A DNA stretch of 64,000 nt from Sphingomonas sp. CCH21-G11. GTDB lineage: Bacteria > Pseudomonadota > Alphaproteobacteria > Sphingomonadales > Sphingomonadaceae. The stretch is from the NCBI RefSeq assembly GCF_001555965.1, contig NZ_LSHX01000052.1, forward strand, positions 1 through 64,000, given 5' to 3'. Positions within the stretch are counted from its first letter, which is position 1. Every line of letters starts with the position of its first letter. Made by a program: the position numbers and the translations under genes. The notes beneath the pieces were generated by a model. That model was not told where the DNA came from and ran no database searches. It saw only the letters and a program-made list of their open reading frames with translations. Below are positions 7,016 through 17,450 of the stretch, piece by piece.

Positions 7016-8308
7016 ATGGATACCGTTCGCGGACTCGACGACCCAATCGAACACGGCCAGGACGAGCTGCTGGACGATCATGGTCAGGACAGTCCCGTCG
7101 ACATCGGCAGCGACGAGCGGCGGATGCATGTCCGCGCCTATAATCACTGGGTGTCGCTGCTGAATGGGCGCCCCTTCCCGCTGATCAGCGATCTCGAGCC
7201 CGAGAATATAGCGGATTTCGGCCCGAACAGCGTGCTGATCGATTTCAGCCACGGCCTTGACGATCCGACCATCCAGTTCCTGGGTTCGCTGCTGCGCGAG
7301 GAGTGCGGCATCACGGGCGACCTTCAGCGCATCGCCGACGTGCCCAGCCGCTCGCTCCTGTCGCGGCTGACCGACCATTATCTCCAGATCATCGCGAATC
7401 GCGCGCCGATCGGCTTCGAAGCCGAATTTGTCAGCCAGCGCGGCTACAACACCTTTTATCGCGGCATCCTGATGCCCTTCTCGTCGACGGGCGAGGCGAT
7501 CGATTTCATCTATGGCGTCATCAACTGGAAAGAAGTGCTGGACGACGCGGCGCAGGCGGTGATCCACGCCGCGCTCGATGCCGTCCGCCAGTCCGGGCCG
7601 CGCTCGAACATGTCCGCGCCGATCTGGGCCGACGGTCCGGGCGCCGGGCTGGGCGACGATGCGGGCGCGGATGAGGACGACGCGCTGCTGCTCGGGGCGG
7701 AACTCGAGGCCCCGTTCGAGGTCGCCGGGCTGGCCGACCAGCTGGTGCTGGCGCGCGAGACCGCGGAGCTGGCACGCGTCGCCGATACCCGGTCGCGTGC
7801 CGCGCTGTACCGCGCGCTCGGCCGTGCGCATGATTTCGCGCTCGCCACGCTGGACAGCCCGGAGGATTATGCCGAGCTACTCGCCGACGCCGGCATCACC
7901 GTCCAGGCGCGCGCGCCGATGACCGCGGTAGTCAAGCTAGTCTTCGGCGGCGATTACGACAAGGCGCGCGTCACCGAATTCGCCGCCGTCCTCGCCTATG
8001 CCCGGCGTACCGGGCTCGCCGCCGGCCAGCTGGTCGCCGCGATCGAGGCGATGCCGGGGGGCATGAAGGCGATGGTGCAGGCCGAGCGCGTGTACCGCCG
8101 CCCCGCCCCGCGTGCCGCCGCGGAGGCCGAGCTGATGACCGCGCTGCGCGCTCGCCCGACAATCGCCAGCGTGCCGATCGCCGCCGACGGCGCGGAATTC
8201 GTGCTGTTGCTCGCCCGCGCCAACGATGCGGGCGCGCTGGATGTGGTCGGGCGCGTCGATGCCGATGAAAAGCTGACGCGCCAGGCCGTCCGCCATCTTG
8301 CGGAATAA
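7016..8308 (+). CDS. PAS-domain protein without output domain
   Basis: A 430-residue soluble protein. Residues ~35-170 resemble the PAS-like domain of alphaproteobacterial PAS_5 proteins (AYNHWVSLLNGRPFP, ENIADFGPNSVLID, FIYGVINW). The rest is alanine-rich and helical with no recognisable kinase, cyclase or DNA-binding module. An AGGGGAG ribosome-binding site precedes ATG 7016. It is the first backbone gene after the tRNA and stands alone before the dehydrogenase. A sensory or scaffold role is plausible; ligand and partner are unknown. Confidence 0.6.
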   Translation: MDTVRGLDDPIEHGQDELLDDHGQDSPVDIGSDERRMHVRAYNHWVSLLNGRPFPLISDLEPENIADFGPNSVLIDFSHGLDDPTIQFLGSLLREECGITGDLQRIADVPSRSLLSRLTDHYLQIIANRAPIGFEAEFVSQRGYNTFYRGILMPFSSTGEAIDFIYGVINWKEVLDDAAQAVIHAALDAVRQSGPRSNMSAPIWADGPGAGLGDDAGADEDDALLLGAELEAPFEVAGLADQLVLARETAELARVADTRSRAALYRALGRAHDFALATLDSPEDYAELLADAGITVQARAPMTAVVKLVFGGDYDKARVTEFAAVLAYARRTGLAAGQLVAAIEAMPGGMKAMVQAERVYRRPAPRAAAEAELMTALRARPTIASVPIAADGAEFVLLLARANDAGALDVVGRVDADEKLTRQAVRHLAE

Positions 8309-8378
8309 GGCAGGACCGCGACGCATTCGCCGCGACTAAGGCTTGAGCCGCGGGCGGGGCGGGCGCATAGCCGCGCAC

Positions 8379-11300
8379 ATGACGACGACGATCGACGCGA
8401 CGCTGGTCACCGAGCTTGCCGCCCGGCTGATCGAGGGAGCATTGCCGGGCGAGCTGGAGGGGTTCGACCCGGATGCACGACGGGAGGCCGCCGCCTTCAT
8501 GGTGCTGGCCGCGCAATCCCGCCCACCCGGCGGATCGGGGATCGTCATCGAACCGTTGCGCAGCGACGGGCCGGCCAGGATGCGCCTTGCCGTCGTCAAT
8601 GACGACATGCCGTTCCTGGTCGATTCGATCGCTGCCGCAATCGGCGCGCACGACATCGCGGTCGACCGGATCATCCACCCCGTGCTGCCGGTGCGGCGCG
8701 ATGCCGACGGACGGCTGGTCGCGATCGACAGCGGCGGTGCCCCGGAATCGATGATCTATATCGAGATGGAGCGCGCCGAATCCCGCGTCCGCCGTCAGCT
8801 CCACGACGATATCGCGCGCGTGCTCGGCCATGTTCGCCACGCGGTCGGCGACTGGCCGGCATTGCAGGCGGCGATGCTGCACGATGCAAGCGCGTTGCGC
8901 GACCGTGAGGCCGCCGCGCTGCTCCACTGGTTTCTCGATCGCAACTTCACGCTGCTGGCGCACGAACGCTGGCATCCGGACGGCACGGCGTCGGGCCAGC
9001 TCGGCCTGGCGCGCGGCGAGCTCGACGTGCCGATCCTGGCCGAGCCGTCGCGCCAGCTGGCGCGCGAATGGTTTGCGGAGGGCGGGCGCGTGCCCCTGCT
9101 GCTCAAGTCCAACTGCATCTCGCCCGTGCATCGCCGCGCGCCGCTCGACCTGGTGCTGCTGCCGGTGCTGCGGGACGGCGCGGTCGAGGGCCTGTCGATC
9201 CATGCCGGGCTCTGGACGAGCGCCGCGCTCAATGCCGATCCGGAGGATGTACCACTCCTGCGCCGGCATCTGGAACGGCTGCAACAGAAGTTCGGTTTCG
9301 ATCCGCGCGGTCACACCGGCAAGGCGATGGCGCACATGCTGAGCGCGCTGCCCCACGACCTGACCACCGCCTTCTCGCCCGAGGCGCTCGAGGACGTCAC
9401 GCTGACCGCGATGTCGATCGCCGATCGCCCGCGGTCGAAGCTCGCGCTGGTGCGCAGCACGCTGGGGCGCCACCTGTTCGCCTTTGTCTGGCTGCCGCGC
9501 GACGAGCTGACCACCGCGCGGCGGGTGGCGATCGGCGACATGCTGGCGAGTGCGGCCAATGCGCATGTGCTCAACTGGACGATCAACCTCGACGACGGGG
9601 TCGCGGCGCTGATCCGCTATACGCTCGATTTGCGCGGCGAGGGGCGGATGCCCGACGCGGTTGCGCTCGATGCGCGCATCCGGCGGATGGTACGCGGCTG
9701 GCGGCCGGCGGTGAGCGCGGCGCTCGAGGAACTGGTCGGGACGCGCGCGACCCGGCTGGCGCTGCGCTTCGCCAACTGCTTCCCCGCCAATTACCGCAAC
9801 GTCCACACGCCCGAGGACGCGGCGCAGGACATCCTGCGCTTCGCCGCACTTCAGAGCGCGGAAGACCGATCGGTCCGGATCATCCCGGGCGACGACGCGG
9901 CCGGCGGGCCGCTGCGCATCAAGGTCTATTGCATCGGCGGCGCGCTGGCGCTGTCCGACGCGGTGCCGGTGTTCGAGAATTTCGGCTTCCGCGTGATCGA
10001 GGAAGTCCCGACCCGGCTTGCCGGCGATTCGGGCGCCTTCGTCCACGACTTCCTGGTCGAGCTGACCGGTGCGCACGATTCGCGCGCATTGCCCTTCGAC
10101 GTCGGCGTGGTGGAGCGCGCCATCGCCGCCGTGCTGGAAGGGCGGGCGGAAAATGACGGTTTCAACCGGCTGGTGGTCGAAACCGGCATGGCCCCGCAGT
10201 CGGCGGTGCTGTTCCGCGCCTGGTTCCGATACCTGCGCCAGACCGGGATGAGCTATGGCCTGGTTACCGTCGTCGATGCGCTGCGCCGCGCGCCGCACAT
10301 CGCCCAGGCGTTGATCGCGCGGTTCAACGCTCGGCACAATCCCGCCGCACGCGATGACGCTGCCGCAACCGCCGCCGACGAAGCCATCGCGCAGGGGCTG
10401 ACCAAGGTTTCCGCGATCGACGATGACCGCATCATTCGCGCCTTCCGCGGCGTGATCGACGCGATGCTGCGCACCAATGCCTTCGCCCCTGCGGCCGAGG
10501 AAGCATTGGCGTTCAAGCTCGACAGCGCGCGGGTGCCGGGCCTGCCCCAGCCGCTGCCGTGGCGCGAGATCTGGGTCTATTCGCCGCGGATCGAGGGCAT
10601 TCACCTGCGCGCGGGACCGGTGGCGCGCGGCGGCCTGCGCTGGTCCGACCGGCGCGACGATTTCCGCACCGAGATCCTGGGCCTGATGAAGGCGCAGCGG
10701 GTCAAGAACGCGGTCATCGTGCCGACGGGCGCCAAGGGCGGCTTCTACCCCAAGCTGCTCCCCTCCCCCGCCACCGACCGCGACGCCTGGCTGGCCGAGG
10801 GGACGGAGAGCTACCGCATCTTCATCCGCTCGCTGCTGTCGGTCACCGACAACATCGTCGGCGGCAACGTCGTCCATCCGGCCGGCATCGTCGTCCATGA
10901 CGGCGAGGACCCGTATTTCGTCGTCGCCGCGGACAAGGGCACCGCGACGTTCAGCGACGTCGCCAACGCGCTCGCGATCGAGCGCGACTTCTGGCTGGGC
11001 GACGCCTTCGCCAGCGGCGGATCGGTCGGCTATGACCACAAGGCGATGGGCATCACCGCCAAGGGCGCGTGGATTTCCGTCCAGCGCCACTTCCTCGAAT
11101 CCGGCATCGACGTCCAGACCCAGCCGGTGCGCGTCGCCGGGTGCGGCGACATGTCGGGCGACGTGTTCGGCAACGGCATGTTGCTGAGCCGGGCGATCAA
11201 GCTGGTCGCCGCGTTCGACCACCGCCACATCTTCCTCGATCCCGATCCCGATCCGGCGACAAGCTGGGCCGAGCGTTCCCGCCTGTTCGCGTTGCCGCGG

Positions 11301-13010
11301 TCGAGCTGGGCGGACTATGATGCGTCGCTGATCTCCAAGGGCGGCGGCATCTTCGCGCGGAGTGAAAAGAGCATCGCGCTCAGCCCGGAGGTGCGCGCGG
11401 CGCTGGGCATCGAGGCCGAGGCGCTCGAACCCGCCGCGCTCATCTCCGCGATCCTGACCGCACCGGTCGACCTGATCTGGTTCGGCGGCATCGGCACCTA
11501 TGTGAAGGCCGCCGCAGAGAGCAATTCGGACGTCGGCGATCCCGCCAACGACCGGCTGCGCGTCAATGCGGAGGCGATGCGCGCGAACGTGATCGGCGAG
11601 GGCGCCAATCTGGGCGTGACCCAGGCCGCGCGCATCGCCTTTGCCGCGCGCGGGGGCCGCATCAACACCGATTTCATCGACAATGCCGCCGGCGTCGATT
11701 GTTCGGACAACGAGGTCAACATCAAGATCGCGCTCAACCGCGAGATGATCGAGGGGCGGCTGGCGTTCGAGGACCGCAACGTGCTGCTCGCGTCGATGAC
11801 CGAAGATGTCGCGCATCTGGTGCTTGAGGATAACCGGCTGCAGACGCTGGCCCTGTCCTTCATGGAGGGTGACGGCCCGGTCGCGCTGCCCAGCTATGTC
11901 CGCGTCATCGAAATCCTCGAAGCCGGCGGACGGCTCGACCGCGCGGTCGAGGGACTGGGCACCAACGAGGAGCTGTTGCGCCGCGCACAGGAGGGCAAGG
12001 GGCTGACCCGGCCGGAACTGGCCGTGCTGCTCGCCACCGCCAAGCTGGCGCTGCAGGACGCGATCGAAACCCAGGCGCTCGGCAGCGATCCCGAGTTGCT
12101 GGGCGACCTTCATGCCGCCTTCCCGCCCGCGATGCGCGAACGCTTCGGTCCGGCGATCGAGGCGCACAGGCTGCGCGGCGAAATCGTCGCGACCAAGCTT
12201 GCCAACCGGATCATCAATCGGCTGGGGGTGCTTCACCCGTTCGAGCTTGCCGAGGAGGAAGGCGCGTCGCTGGGCGACATCGCGGCGATGTTCGTCGTCG
12301 CCGAACGCCTGTTCGGGCTGCCCGAATTGTGGCGCGAGATCGAGACGGCATCGATCAGCGAGGCCGCGCGCCTTGCCCTGTTCGACGAAGCCGCGGTCGC
12401 AATGCGGTCGCAGATGGCGGACCTGTTGCGCGTTTGCCCGCCGGGCACGGGGCCGGGCGCAGTCATTGCGCGCCTCGAACCCGGCATCGCCAATCTCGAC
12501 CGGCGCACGCGCGAGCTGCTGCTGACCGAAGCGCAGCTGCAAAGCGACCGCATCGCGCAGCGCCTTCAGGAAACCGGCGCGCCGGCCGATCTGGTGCGCA
12601 AGGTGGTGCGGATCTTCGAACTCGACGGCGCGGTCGGTCTTGCCGACCTCGGCGAACGTTCGGGTCTGGACGAAGCGGTCCTGACCCGCGCCTTCACTGG
12701 ACTGGGCAACGCGCTTGGTCTCGACTGGGCCCAGGCGACGGCGGCGCGGATCAACACCGGCGATCCGTGGGAACGGCTGTTGATTGCGGGACTGGCGCGC
12801 GATTTCCAGCAGCTGCGGCTCGACTGGCTGGCGCGCAATGCCGGCGGCGACCCGCAGGCAGCGGTCGAGGCCTGGATCAAGGCGAACCAGCCGCGCATCG
12901 ACCAGTTCGTCGCGCTCATCGCCCGCGCGCGTCGTACCCAGGTGCCGGGCGCCGCGATGCTCGCCCAGATCGCGGGCCAGGCCCGCGTGCTGCTGGGGCG
13001 CGGCGGCTAA
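8379..13010 (+). CDS. NAD-specific glutamate dehydrogenase, large (GDH180-type)
   Basis: A 1,543-residue member of the large NAD-dependent glutamate dehydrogenase family (usually ~1,500-1,650), which oxidises L-glutamate to 2-oxoglutarate and ammonia. The N-terminal half carries the regulatory regions. The catalytic core includes GGLRWSDRRDDFRTE (~750) and the substrate-lysine motif PTGAKGGFYPK (~780), and the dinucleotide-binding part contains CGDMSGDVFGNGM (~920). A TTG 36 bases upstream also opens the frame, but ATG 8379 gives the normal N-terminus. It is monocistronic and convergent with the lipoprotein gene. In this window it could receive L-glutamate made from D-glutamate by the dgcN/dgcA locus. 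Confidence 0.95.
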   Translation: MTTTIDATLVTELAARLIEGALPGELEGFDPDARREAAAFMVLAAQSRPPGGSGIVIEPLRSDGPARMRLAVVNDDMPFLVDSIAAAIGAHDIAVDRIIHPVLPVRRDADGRLVAIDSGGAPESMIYIEMERAESRVRRQLHDDIARVLGHVRHAVGDWPALQAAMLHDASALRDREAAALLHWFLDRNFTLLAHERWHPDGTASGQLGLARGELDVPILAEPSRQLAREWFAEGGRVPLLLKSNCISPVHRRAPLDLVLLPVLRDGAVEGLSIHAGLWTSAALNADPEDVPLLRRHLERLQQKFGFDPRGHTGKAMAHMLSALPHDLTTAFSPEALEDVTLTAMSIADRPRSKLALVRSTLGRHLFAFVWLPRDELTTARRVAIGDMLASAANAHVLNWTINLDDGVAALIRYTLDLRGEGRMPDAVALDARIRRMVRGWRPAVSAALEELVGTRATRLALRFANCFPANYRNVHTPEDAAQDILRFAALQSAEDRSVRIIPGDDAAGGPLRIKVYCIGGALALSDAVPVFENFGFRVIEEVPTRLAGDSGAFVHDFLVELTGAHDSRALPFDVGVVERAIAAVLEGRAENDGFNRLVVETGMAPQSAVLFRAWFRYLRQTGMSYGLVTVVDALRRAPHIAQALIARFNARHNPAARDDAAATAADEAIAQGLTKVSAIDDDRIIRAFRGVIDAMLRTNAFAPAAEEALAFKLDSARVPGLPQPLPWREIWVYSPRIEGIHLRAGPVARGGLRWSDRRDDFRTEILGLMKAQRVKNAVIVPTGAKGGFYPKLLPSPATDRDAWLAEGTESYRIFIRSLLSVTDNIVGGNVVHPAGIVVHDGEDPYFVVAADKGTATFSDVANALAIERDFWLGDAFASGGSVGYDHKAMGITAKGAWISVQRHFLESGIDVQTQPVRVAGCGDMSGDVFGNGMLLSRAIKLVAAFDHRHIFLDPDPDPATSWAERSRLFALPRSSWADYDASLISKGGGIFARSEKSIALSPEVRAALGIEAEALEPAALISAILTAPVDLIWFGGIGTYVKAAAESNSDVGDPANDRLRVNAEAMRANVIGEGANLGVTQAARIAFAARGGRINTDFIDNAAGVDCSDNEVNIKIALNREMIEGRLAFEDRNVLLASMTEDVAHLVLEDNRLQTLALSFMEGDGPVALPSYVRVIEILEAGGRLDRAVEGLGTNEELLRRAQEGKGLTRPELAVLLATAKLALQDAIETQALGSDPELLGDLHAAFPPAMRERFGPAIEAHRLRGEIVATKLANRIINRLGVLHPFELAEEEGASLGDIAAMFVVAERLFGLPELWREIETASISEAARLALFDEAAVAMRSQMADLLRVCPPGTGPGAVIARLEPGIANLDRRTRELLLTEAQLQSDRIAQRLQETGAPADLVRKVVRIFELDGAVGLADLGERSGLDEAVLTRAFTGLGNALGLDWAQATAARINTGDPWERLLIAGLARDFQQLRLDWLARNAGGDPQAAVEAWIKANQPRIDQFVALIARARRTQVPGAAMLAQIAGQARVLLGRGG

Positions 13011-13019
13011 GCCGCCGCG
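12999..13019. terminator. GC-rich hairpin between convergent genes
   Basis: A perfect 10-bp inverted repeat (CGCGGCGGCT / AGCCGCCGCG) spans the stop codon of the dehydrogenase gene and faces the convergent lipoprotein gene. There is no T-run, so intrinsic termination is uncertain. Confidence 0.4.
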
Positions 13020-13034
13020 CGCCCGGTTCTCGGC

Positions 13035-15209
13035 TTAGATTACTTCGTCGATGCTCAGCGCGAACGGCTTGCCCTGCAGCGTGCGGCCCGAGCCATATTG
13101 GAAGGGCTGGCGGGTACGATCGTCGGGGCCGTCATGCGGCCATTGCTCGACCACCCAGCTGTCGAGCCGGCCCGGCTGATAGCGCGCGGGATAGTTGTCG
13201 ATCCAGATGCCGTAGACGTGCACCGTCTTGCCCTCGTAATCGAGGACGGTCATGCCCTGGGAGCCGAGCGCGAGGTCGCGGCCGGCACCGCCGAACCCGG
13301 CCTGGTTGCCGGCGATCGTCAGGAACACCGGGTCTTTCAACCGCCGGTCGCGCAGCACCGCATAACGATCGCCCCGATAGCTATAGACGCCGATTTCGCG
13401 CGTGCCACGACTGACGATATAAAGATCGTCGGTTCGGACGGCGCCGGCAATCGGCGTCGTGACCTGGACCGGGTTACGGCCTACTCGCCATTCGCGCACC
13501 GCCATCGTCGGCATCTGCGACGCCCGCGCCGGATCAATCAGCGACGCGACGTCGTATTGTCGCACCGTCCCGTCCATCGACGCGATGGTCACCAGTGTCG
13601 ACAGATAATTCCAGCTGAGCCGGTCCCAGCCGGACAAGGTGTTGGTACCTGTGCGGATCTGTCGCGCGTAGACCGCGGTGGGCTGTGCCACGTCCAGCGT
13701 GCCCAGCACCACCGGCCGCTGTTCCGGCCGGGTCGCAAAGCCATAGGGCCATTGGTCGTCGCGCGCGCCCTGATTGGAGTTAGCGGTCTCGTTCCAACGT
13801 GCCTGGGTTGTCAGATACTGGTCGCGATAGAAGCGCAGCAGCGGGCGCAGGTCGACGATCGCCACCTTGTTCTCCGCACGTGAGCCGACAACCGCATAGC
13901 CCGCCGACGCCAGCAGCTTCCAATATTCGGTCTGGGGAATAAACGCGTCGAACGCGAGGTTGCTGCGCGCGAACCAGCGATCGCGCTCCGCTTGGGTATT
14001 CAAGCCCCGGCCGCGCCAATCCTCGAAGCCGCGAAACTTCATTGTGCCGGTTGAAAGCGCCATGGCCACCGTGTTGGGTGCCGCCATCGGCAAGTCGACA
14101 AAGCCGAGCAGCTTCAGCCCACGCACGCCCGGCCAGCTTTGCACGCCCCAGCCGTGACGGCCAGTGTCGGTGTTGCCGATATTGGCGGGATCGTCCGCGC
14201 CCACGGCGATTACGCCCAACTGACCCTTGCGCGCGGCGGCGTCCCACACGGTCACCAGCAGAAACTCATTCATCGCGGACAGGGCAAGTGCGGTCGGCAC
14301 CTTTCCGGCCGGCAGACGGATCGCGGTTTCGCAGGGCGTGCCGGTCGCAAAACCATTGCAATACTGGTCGTTGCCGGTGCCGGCGGCAGCGATCACCCCG
14401 TTCTGGAACGCCAGGAAGCCGGTGATCGATGTCTGAATCTCGCCACGCGTCGCGGCGATAGCGGGCAGGGGCAGCGTAGGGTCCTGCTCCCGCAACCGCG
14501 CAACCGCGGGCGTCGTTGGCGTGGAGACGTTGTTGCGGTTCCACCAGTCGCCATACCAGGATGCGTTCATGCGCATGCACAGCGCCTGGGTCGAACCGTC
14601 GCTGGCGCGTGCGGCACGGGCACCGTCAAAGGCACGGGCGTTGGCGACGCCGGCGCGCAGGTTCGCGGGCGCGTCGGTATCGGGTGAAAACAGCATCTGG
14701 CCCGACATGATCCAGCCGCCACCGCCGCCAAAGCCGTTGCCATAACCGTCCGGCGCATCGCTTTGGATCAGCCGGTCCGACGTCTGGCAGAAGCGGTCCG
14801 CGAGCGTGCGGTTCAGCCCGCCCTTCCACAAACCGTTCGGCTCGGGCTGGTAGATCGTGTTGGCGGGCTCGGCCTCGCCATAGTCGACCGCGCTCGGCCC
14901 CAGCCGGTATCGCACCATTTCCGCCGTGTGGTAATTGGCGGCAACCCGGCCATATTCGGTCCAGTTGATGCTGCCATCGGCATTCAGGATCAGTTCGCGC
15001 CACTGCCCGATCTGACTTGGGCTTTGGCCGGTTGCCGCGGGCGTTGGCGTAGGGCTGGGGGTTGGCGCCGGGGCAACCGCAACGCCGCCGGCACTTGTGC
15101 CTTCACCGCCGCCGCCGCCGCCGCCGCCGCATGCGCTCAACGCGCCCAGCGTCGCGACCGCAGCCCACCGTCGCGAACGCACGGCCACGATGGCCACCAA
15201 TCCTGGCAT
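13035..15209 (-). CDS. Large lipoprotein of unknown function
   Basis: A 724-residue predicted lipoprotein: a signal peptide ending in lipobox LSAC (Cys 27), a run of eight glycines, a Pro/Thr-rich linker (to ~60), then a ~650-residue globular part rich in Trp, Gly and Asp. Repeated beta-strand-like blocks (VAIVDLRPLL, VRQYDVASL, GVYSYRGDRYAV, TVLDYEGKTVHVYG) suggest a propeller fold. I do not recognise a family. It is probably anchored in the outer membrane and exposed in the periplasm. The glycine run is encoded by a CCG trinucleotide tract. It stands alone, convergent with the dehydrogenase gene. Confidence 0.65.
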   Translation of the reverse strand: MPGLVAIVAVRSRRWAAVATLGALSACGGGGGGGGEGTSAGGVAVAPAPTPSPTPTPAATGQSPSQIGQWRELILNADGSINWTEYGRVAANYHTAEMVRYRLGPSAVDYGEAEPANTIYQPEPNGLWKGGLNRTLADRFCQTSDRLIQSDAPDGYGNGFGGGGGWIMSGQMLFSPDTDAPANLRAGVANARAFDGARAARASDGSTQALCMRMNASWYGDWWNRNNVSTPTTPAVARLREQDPTLPLPAIAATRGEIQTSITGFLAFQNGVIAAAGTGNDQYCNGFATGTPCETAIRLPAGKVPTALALSAMNEFLLVTVWDAAARKGQLGVIAVGADDPANIGNTDTGRHGWGVQSWPGVRGLKLLGFVDLPMAAPNTVAMALSTGTMKFRGFEDWRGRGLNTQAERDRWFARSNLAFDAFIPQTEYWKLLASAGYAVVGSRAENKVAIVDLRPLLRFYRDQYLTTQARWNETANSNQGARDDQWPYGFATRPEQRPVVLGTLDVAQPTAVYARQIRTGTNTLSGWDRLSWNYLSTLVTIASMDGTVRQYDVASLIDPARASQMPTMAVREWRVGRNPVQVTTPIAGAVRTDDLYIVSRGTREIGVYSYRGDRYAVLRDRRLKDPVFLTIAGNQAGFGGAGRDLALGSQGMTVLDYEGKTVHVYGIWIDNYPARYQPGRLDSWVVEQWPHDGPDDRTRQPFQYGSGRTLQGKPFALSIDEVI

Positions 15210-15346
15210 CGATCTACTCCCCGACTCCCATATTCGCGAAGCGATGCCACGCCGGTCGTTAACGCGCTGTAGTGGTCGCTACGATAATCGCAATATCGAG
15301 AAAGCCAGCAGATAGATCGTGTGAAGCGCGCGCCGGATGGTTAGGA

Positions 15347-15613
15347 CTATCGAGCCGACAGCGCCGCTGAATGCCCATGCAGCCAGCTACGGATCGCGCT
15401 CGCCAGGTTGGGCGGATCATTCGCCTGAATACGCAGCGCATCGATTTCAGCGATCAGTGCATTGAGCGGCAGCGCGCGCACGGCGGCGGCGTGTTCCAGC
15501 GCGTCCCAGAACAAGGGTTCGAGCGCGATCGACGTTTCATGCCCGGCAATGGTGACCGATCGCTTGACCGCGGGACGAAACCCGCCGGGCGGCGGCTGGA
15601 TCGCGCCAGTCAC
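15347..15613 (-). CDS. Ribbon-helix-helix domain protein
   Basis: An 88-residue protein of the small alphaproteobacterial ribbon-helix-helix family: KRSVTIAGHETSIALEP forms the strand, followed by FWDALEHAAAVRALPLNALIAEIDA as the two helices, then NLASAIRSWL. Such proteins are predicted DNA-binding or antitoxin-like factors with unknown targets. It follows cobT by four bases and is probably cotranscribed and translationally coupled. Confidence 0.75.
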   Translation of the reverse strand: MTGAIQPPPGGFRPAVKRSVTIAGHETSIALEPLFWDALEHAAAVRALPLNALIAEIDALRIQANDPPNLASAIRSWLHGHSAALSAR

Positions 15614-15617
15614 GCGA

Positions 15618-17450
15618 TCAATCGGTATCGAACAGGCTGGCGAGCTGTTCGACCATCGTACCCGCTAGCTGTTCGGCATCCATGATTGTCACCGCTTTGG
15701 AATACCAGCGGGTCACGTCGTGGCCAATCCCGATCGCCACCAGCTCCACGGGCGAGCGCCCTTCGATCCAGCCGATCACCTGGCGCAGATGGCGTTCCAG
15801 ATAGCTGCCCGAATTGACCGACAGCGTGCTGTCGTCGACCGGCGCACCGTCCGAAATCACCATCAGGATCTTGCGATCCTCCGCCCGCGCGATCAGGCGG
15901 GCGTGCGCCCAGAGCAGCGCCTCGCCATCGATATTTTCCTTGAGCAGCCCCTCGCGCATCATCAGCCCGAGCGACTTCTTGGCGCGCCGCCACGGCTCGT
16001 CGGCCTGCTTGTAGACGATGTGGCGAATGTCGTTCAGCCGCCCCGGCTGTGGCGGACGTCCGGCCGCCAGCCATGCCTCGCGCGCCTGCCCGCCCTTCCA
16101 CGCGCGCGTGGTGAAGCCCAGGATCTCGGTCTTGACCCCCACCCGCTCCAGCGTGCGCGCCAGGATGTCGGCGCTGATCGCCGCGATGCTGATCGGCCGG
16201 CCGCGCATCGATCCCGAATTGTCGATCAACAATGTGACGACCGTGTCCTTGAACTCGGTATCGCGCTCGATCTTGTAGCTCAACGACTGCATCGGGTTGA
16301 CCACCACCCGCGCCAGCCGCGCCGCGTCGAGCAGCCCTTCGTCTTGGTCGAAGTCCCAGCTGCGGTTCTGCTGCGCCATCAGGCGGCGCTGCAGCCGGTT
16401 GGCGAGCTTGGTCACCGCGCCCTGCAGATGGACGAGCTGCTGGTCGAGATAGGCGCGCAGCCGGCTCAGCTCCTCCTCGTCGCACAGCTCGGTCGCGGCG
16501 ACGACTTCGTCGAAACGGGTGGTGAAGGGCCGGTATTCGAATTGCGGCGGCAGGTCGGACCACGGCCGGTTGGGCCGCACCGGCATCATCCCCTCTTCGC
16601 CTTCGTCCCCCGGCTCGCCCTCGGCATCGTCCATGCCGTCTTGTTGCTGCTCGGCGGTTTCGCCGTCCTGCTGCTCGCCCGATTGCTGTTCGGGGCGCTG
16701 CTCGAACTCCCCCTGCCCCTCGGCGCCCGAGTCCTGGTCCTGTTCGGCCTCGTCGGTGTCGTCGCCTTCCTCGCCGCCCTCCTGGTCGTCGCCCTCGTCC
16801 TCGCTATCGTCGGGCTTCAACTCGCCCTCGGTCAGCTCCAGGTCTTCAAGCAATTGCCCGATCAGCTTGGCGAACATCGCCTGATCGTCGATCGCCAGCG
16901 CCAGCGCATCCAGGTCCGCCGCGCCCTTGCCCTCGATCCACTCGTCGACCAGCGCCATGCCAGGCACCGCGGCGATGGGGGGCAGCTTGCCGGTCAGCCG
17001 ATGGCGGACCTTCAGCCCGATCGCGGTCGACAGCGGCACCTCGTCGCGGCTGCGCGCGCGGGCGATCGGGTCCGATTTAAGCCGCATGGCCAGCGCCTGG
17101 TCGAGATTTTCCGAAACGCCCGCATAGCCGCGCGATCCCAGCGCCTCGACCCGCGCGGTCTCCACCGCGTCGAACACCGCGCGCGCGACGGCCTCCTTCG
17201 GCGCGCCGCGCGCATGAAGCGCGGCGTCGTGGTGGCGAAGGCGGAGCGCAAAGCTGTCTGCGAACCCGCGCGCCTCGGCGACCTGATCGGCGGGCAGTTG
17301 CCGCGCCGGCATCGGCACGCGCAGATTGCGCCCCGACTGGCTCGGCGCGTCGGCGGTAAAGGCCAGCTCGACCTCCGCATCGCGCGCAATCGCCCGCGCA
17401 GTGCCGGTCAGCACCGATTTGAAGTCATCGAGCTGGGTCTTCTGCGACAT
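15618..17450 (-). CDS. cobT: Cobaltochelatase subunit CobT
   Basis: A 610-residue protein of the CobT family, a component of the ATP-dependent cobaltochelatase (CobN-CobS-CobT) that inserts cobalt into hydrogenobyrinate a,c-diamide in aerobic B12 synthesis. The N-terminal domain is followed by a very acidic stretch (~210-285, runs of E, D and Q) and a C-terminal von Willebrand A domain with MIDAS motif DNSGSMRG (~410). I chose ATG 17450 rather than the TTG at 17456 because it overlaps the vapC-like stop (TAATG). The gene normally follows cobS directly; here a toxin-antitoxin pair separates them. No cobN or other cob genes are in the window. Confidence 0.93.
   Translation of the reverse strand: MSQKTQLDDFKSVLTGTARAIARDAEVELAFTADAPSQSGRNLRVPMPARQLPADQVAEARGFADSFALRLRHHDAALHARGAPKEAVARAVFDAVETARVEALGSRGYAGVSENLDQALAMRLKSDPIARARSRDEVPLSTAIGLKVRHRLTGKLPPIAAVPGMALVDEWIEGKGAADLDALALAIDDQAMFAKLIGQLLEDLELTEGELKPDDSEDEGDDQEGGEEGDDTDEAEQDQDSGAEGQGEFEQRPEQQSGEQQDGETAEQQQDGMDDAEGEPGDEGEEGMMPVRPNRPWSDLPPQFEYRPFTTRFDEVVAATELCDEEELSRLRAYLDQQLVHLQGAVTKLANRLQRRLMAQQNRSWDFDQDEGLLDAARLARVVVNPMQSLSYKIERDTEFKDTVVTLLIDNSGSMRGRPISIAAISADILARTLERVGVKTEILGFTTRAWKGGQAREAWLAAGRPPQPGRLNDIRHIVYKQADEPWRRAKKSLGLMMREGLLKENIDGEALLWAHARLIARAEDRKILMVISDGAPVDDSTLSVNSGSYLERHLRQVIGWIEGRSPVELVAIGIGHDVTRWYSKAVTIMDAEQLAGTMVEQLASLFDTD

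Noticed and set aside
7971..12542. 1,523-codon minus-strand open frame
   Set aside because: It is antisense to the NAD-glutamate dehydrogenase gene, has Arg/Gly/Asp-rich shadow composition and no family pattern; long antisense frames are expected in high-GC codon usage.
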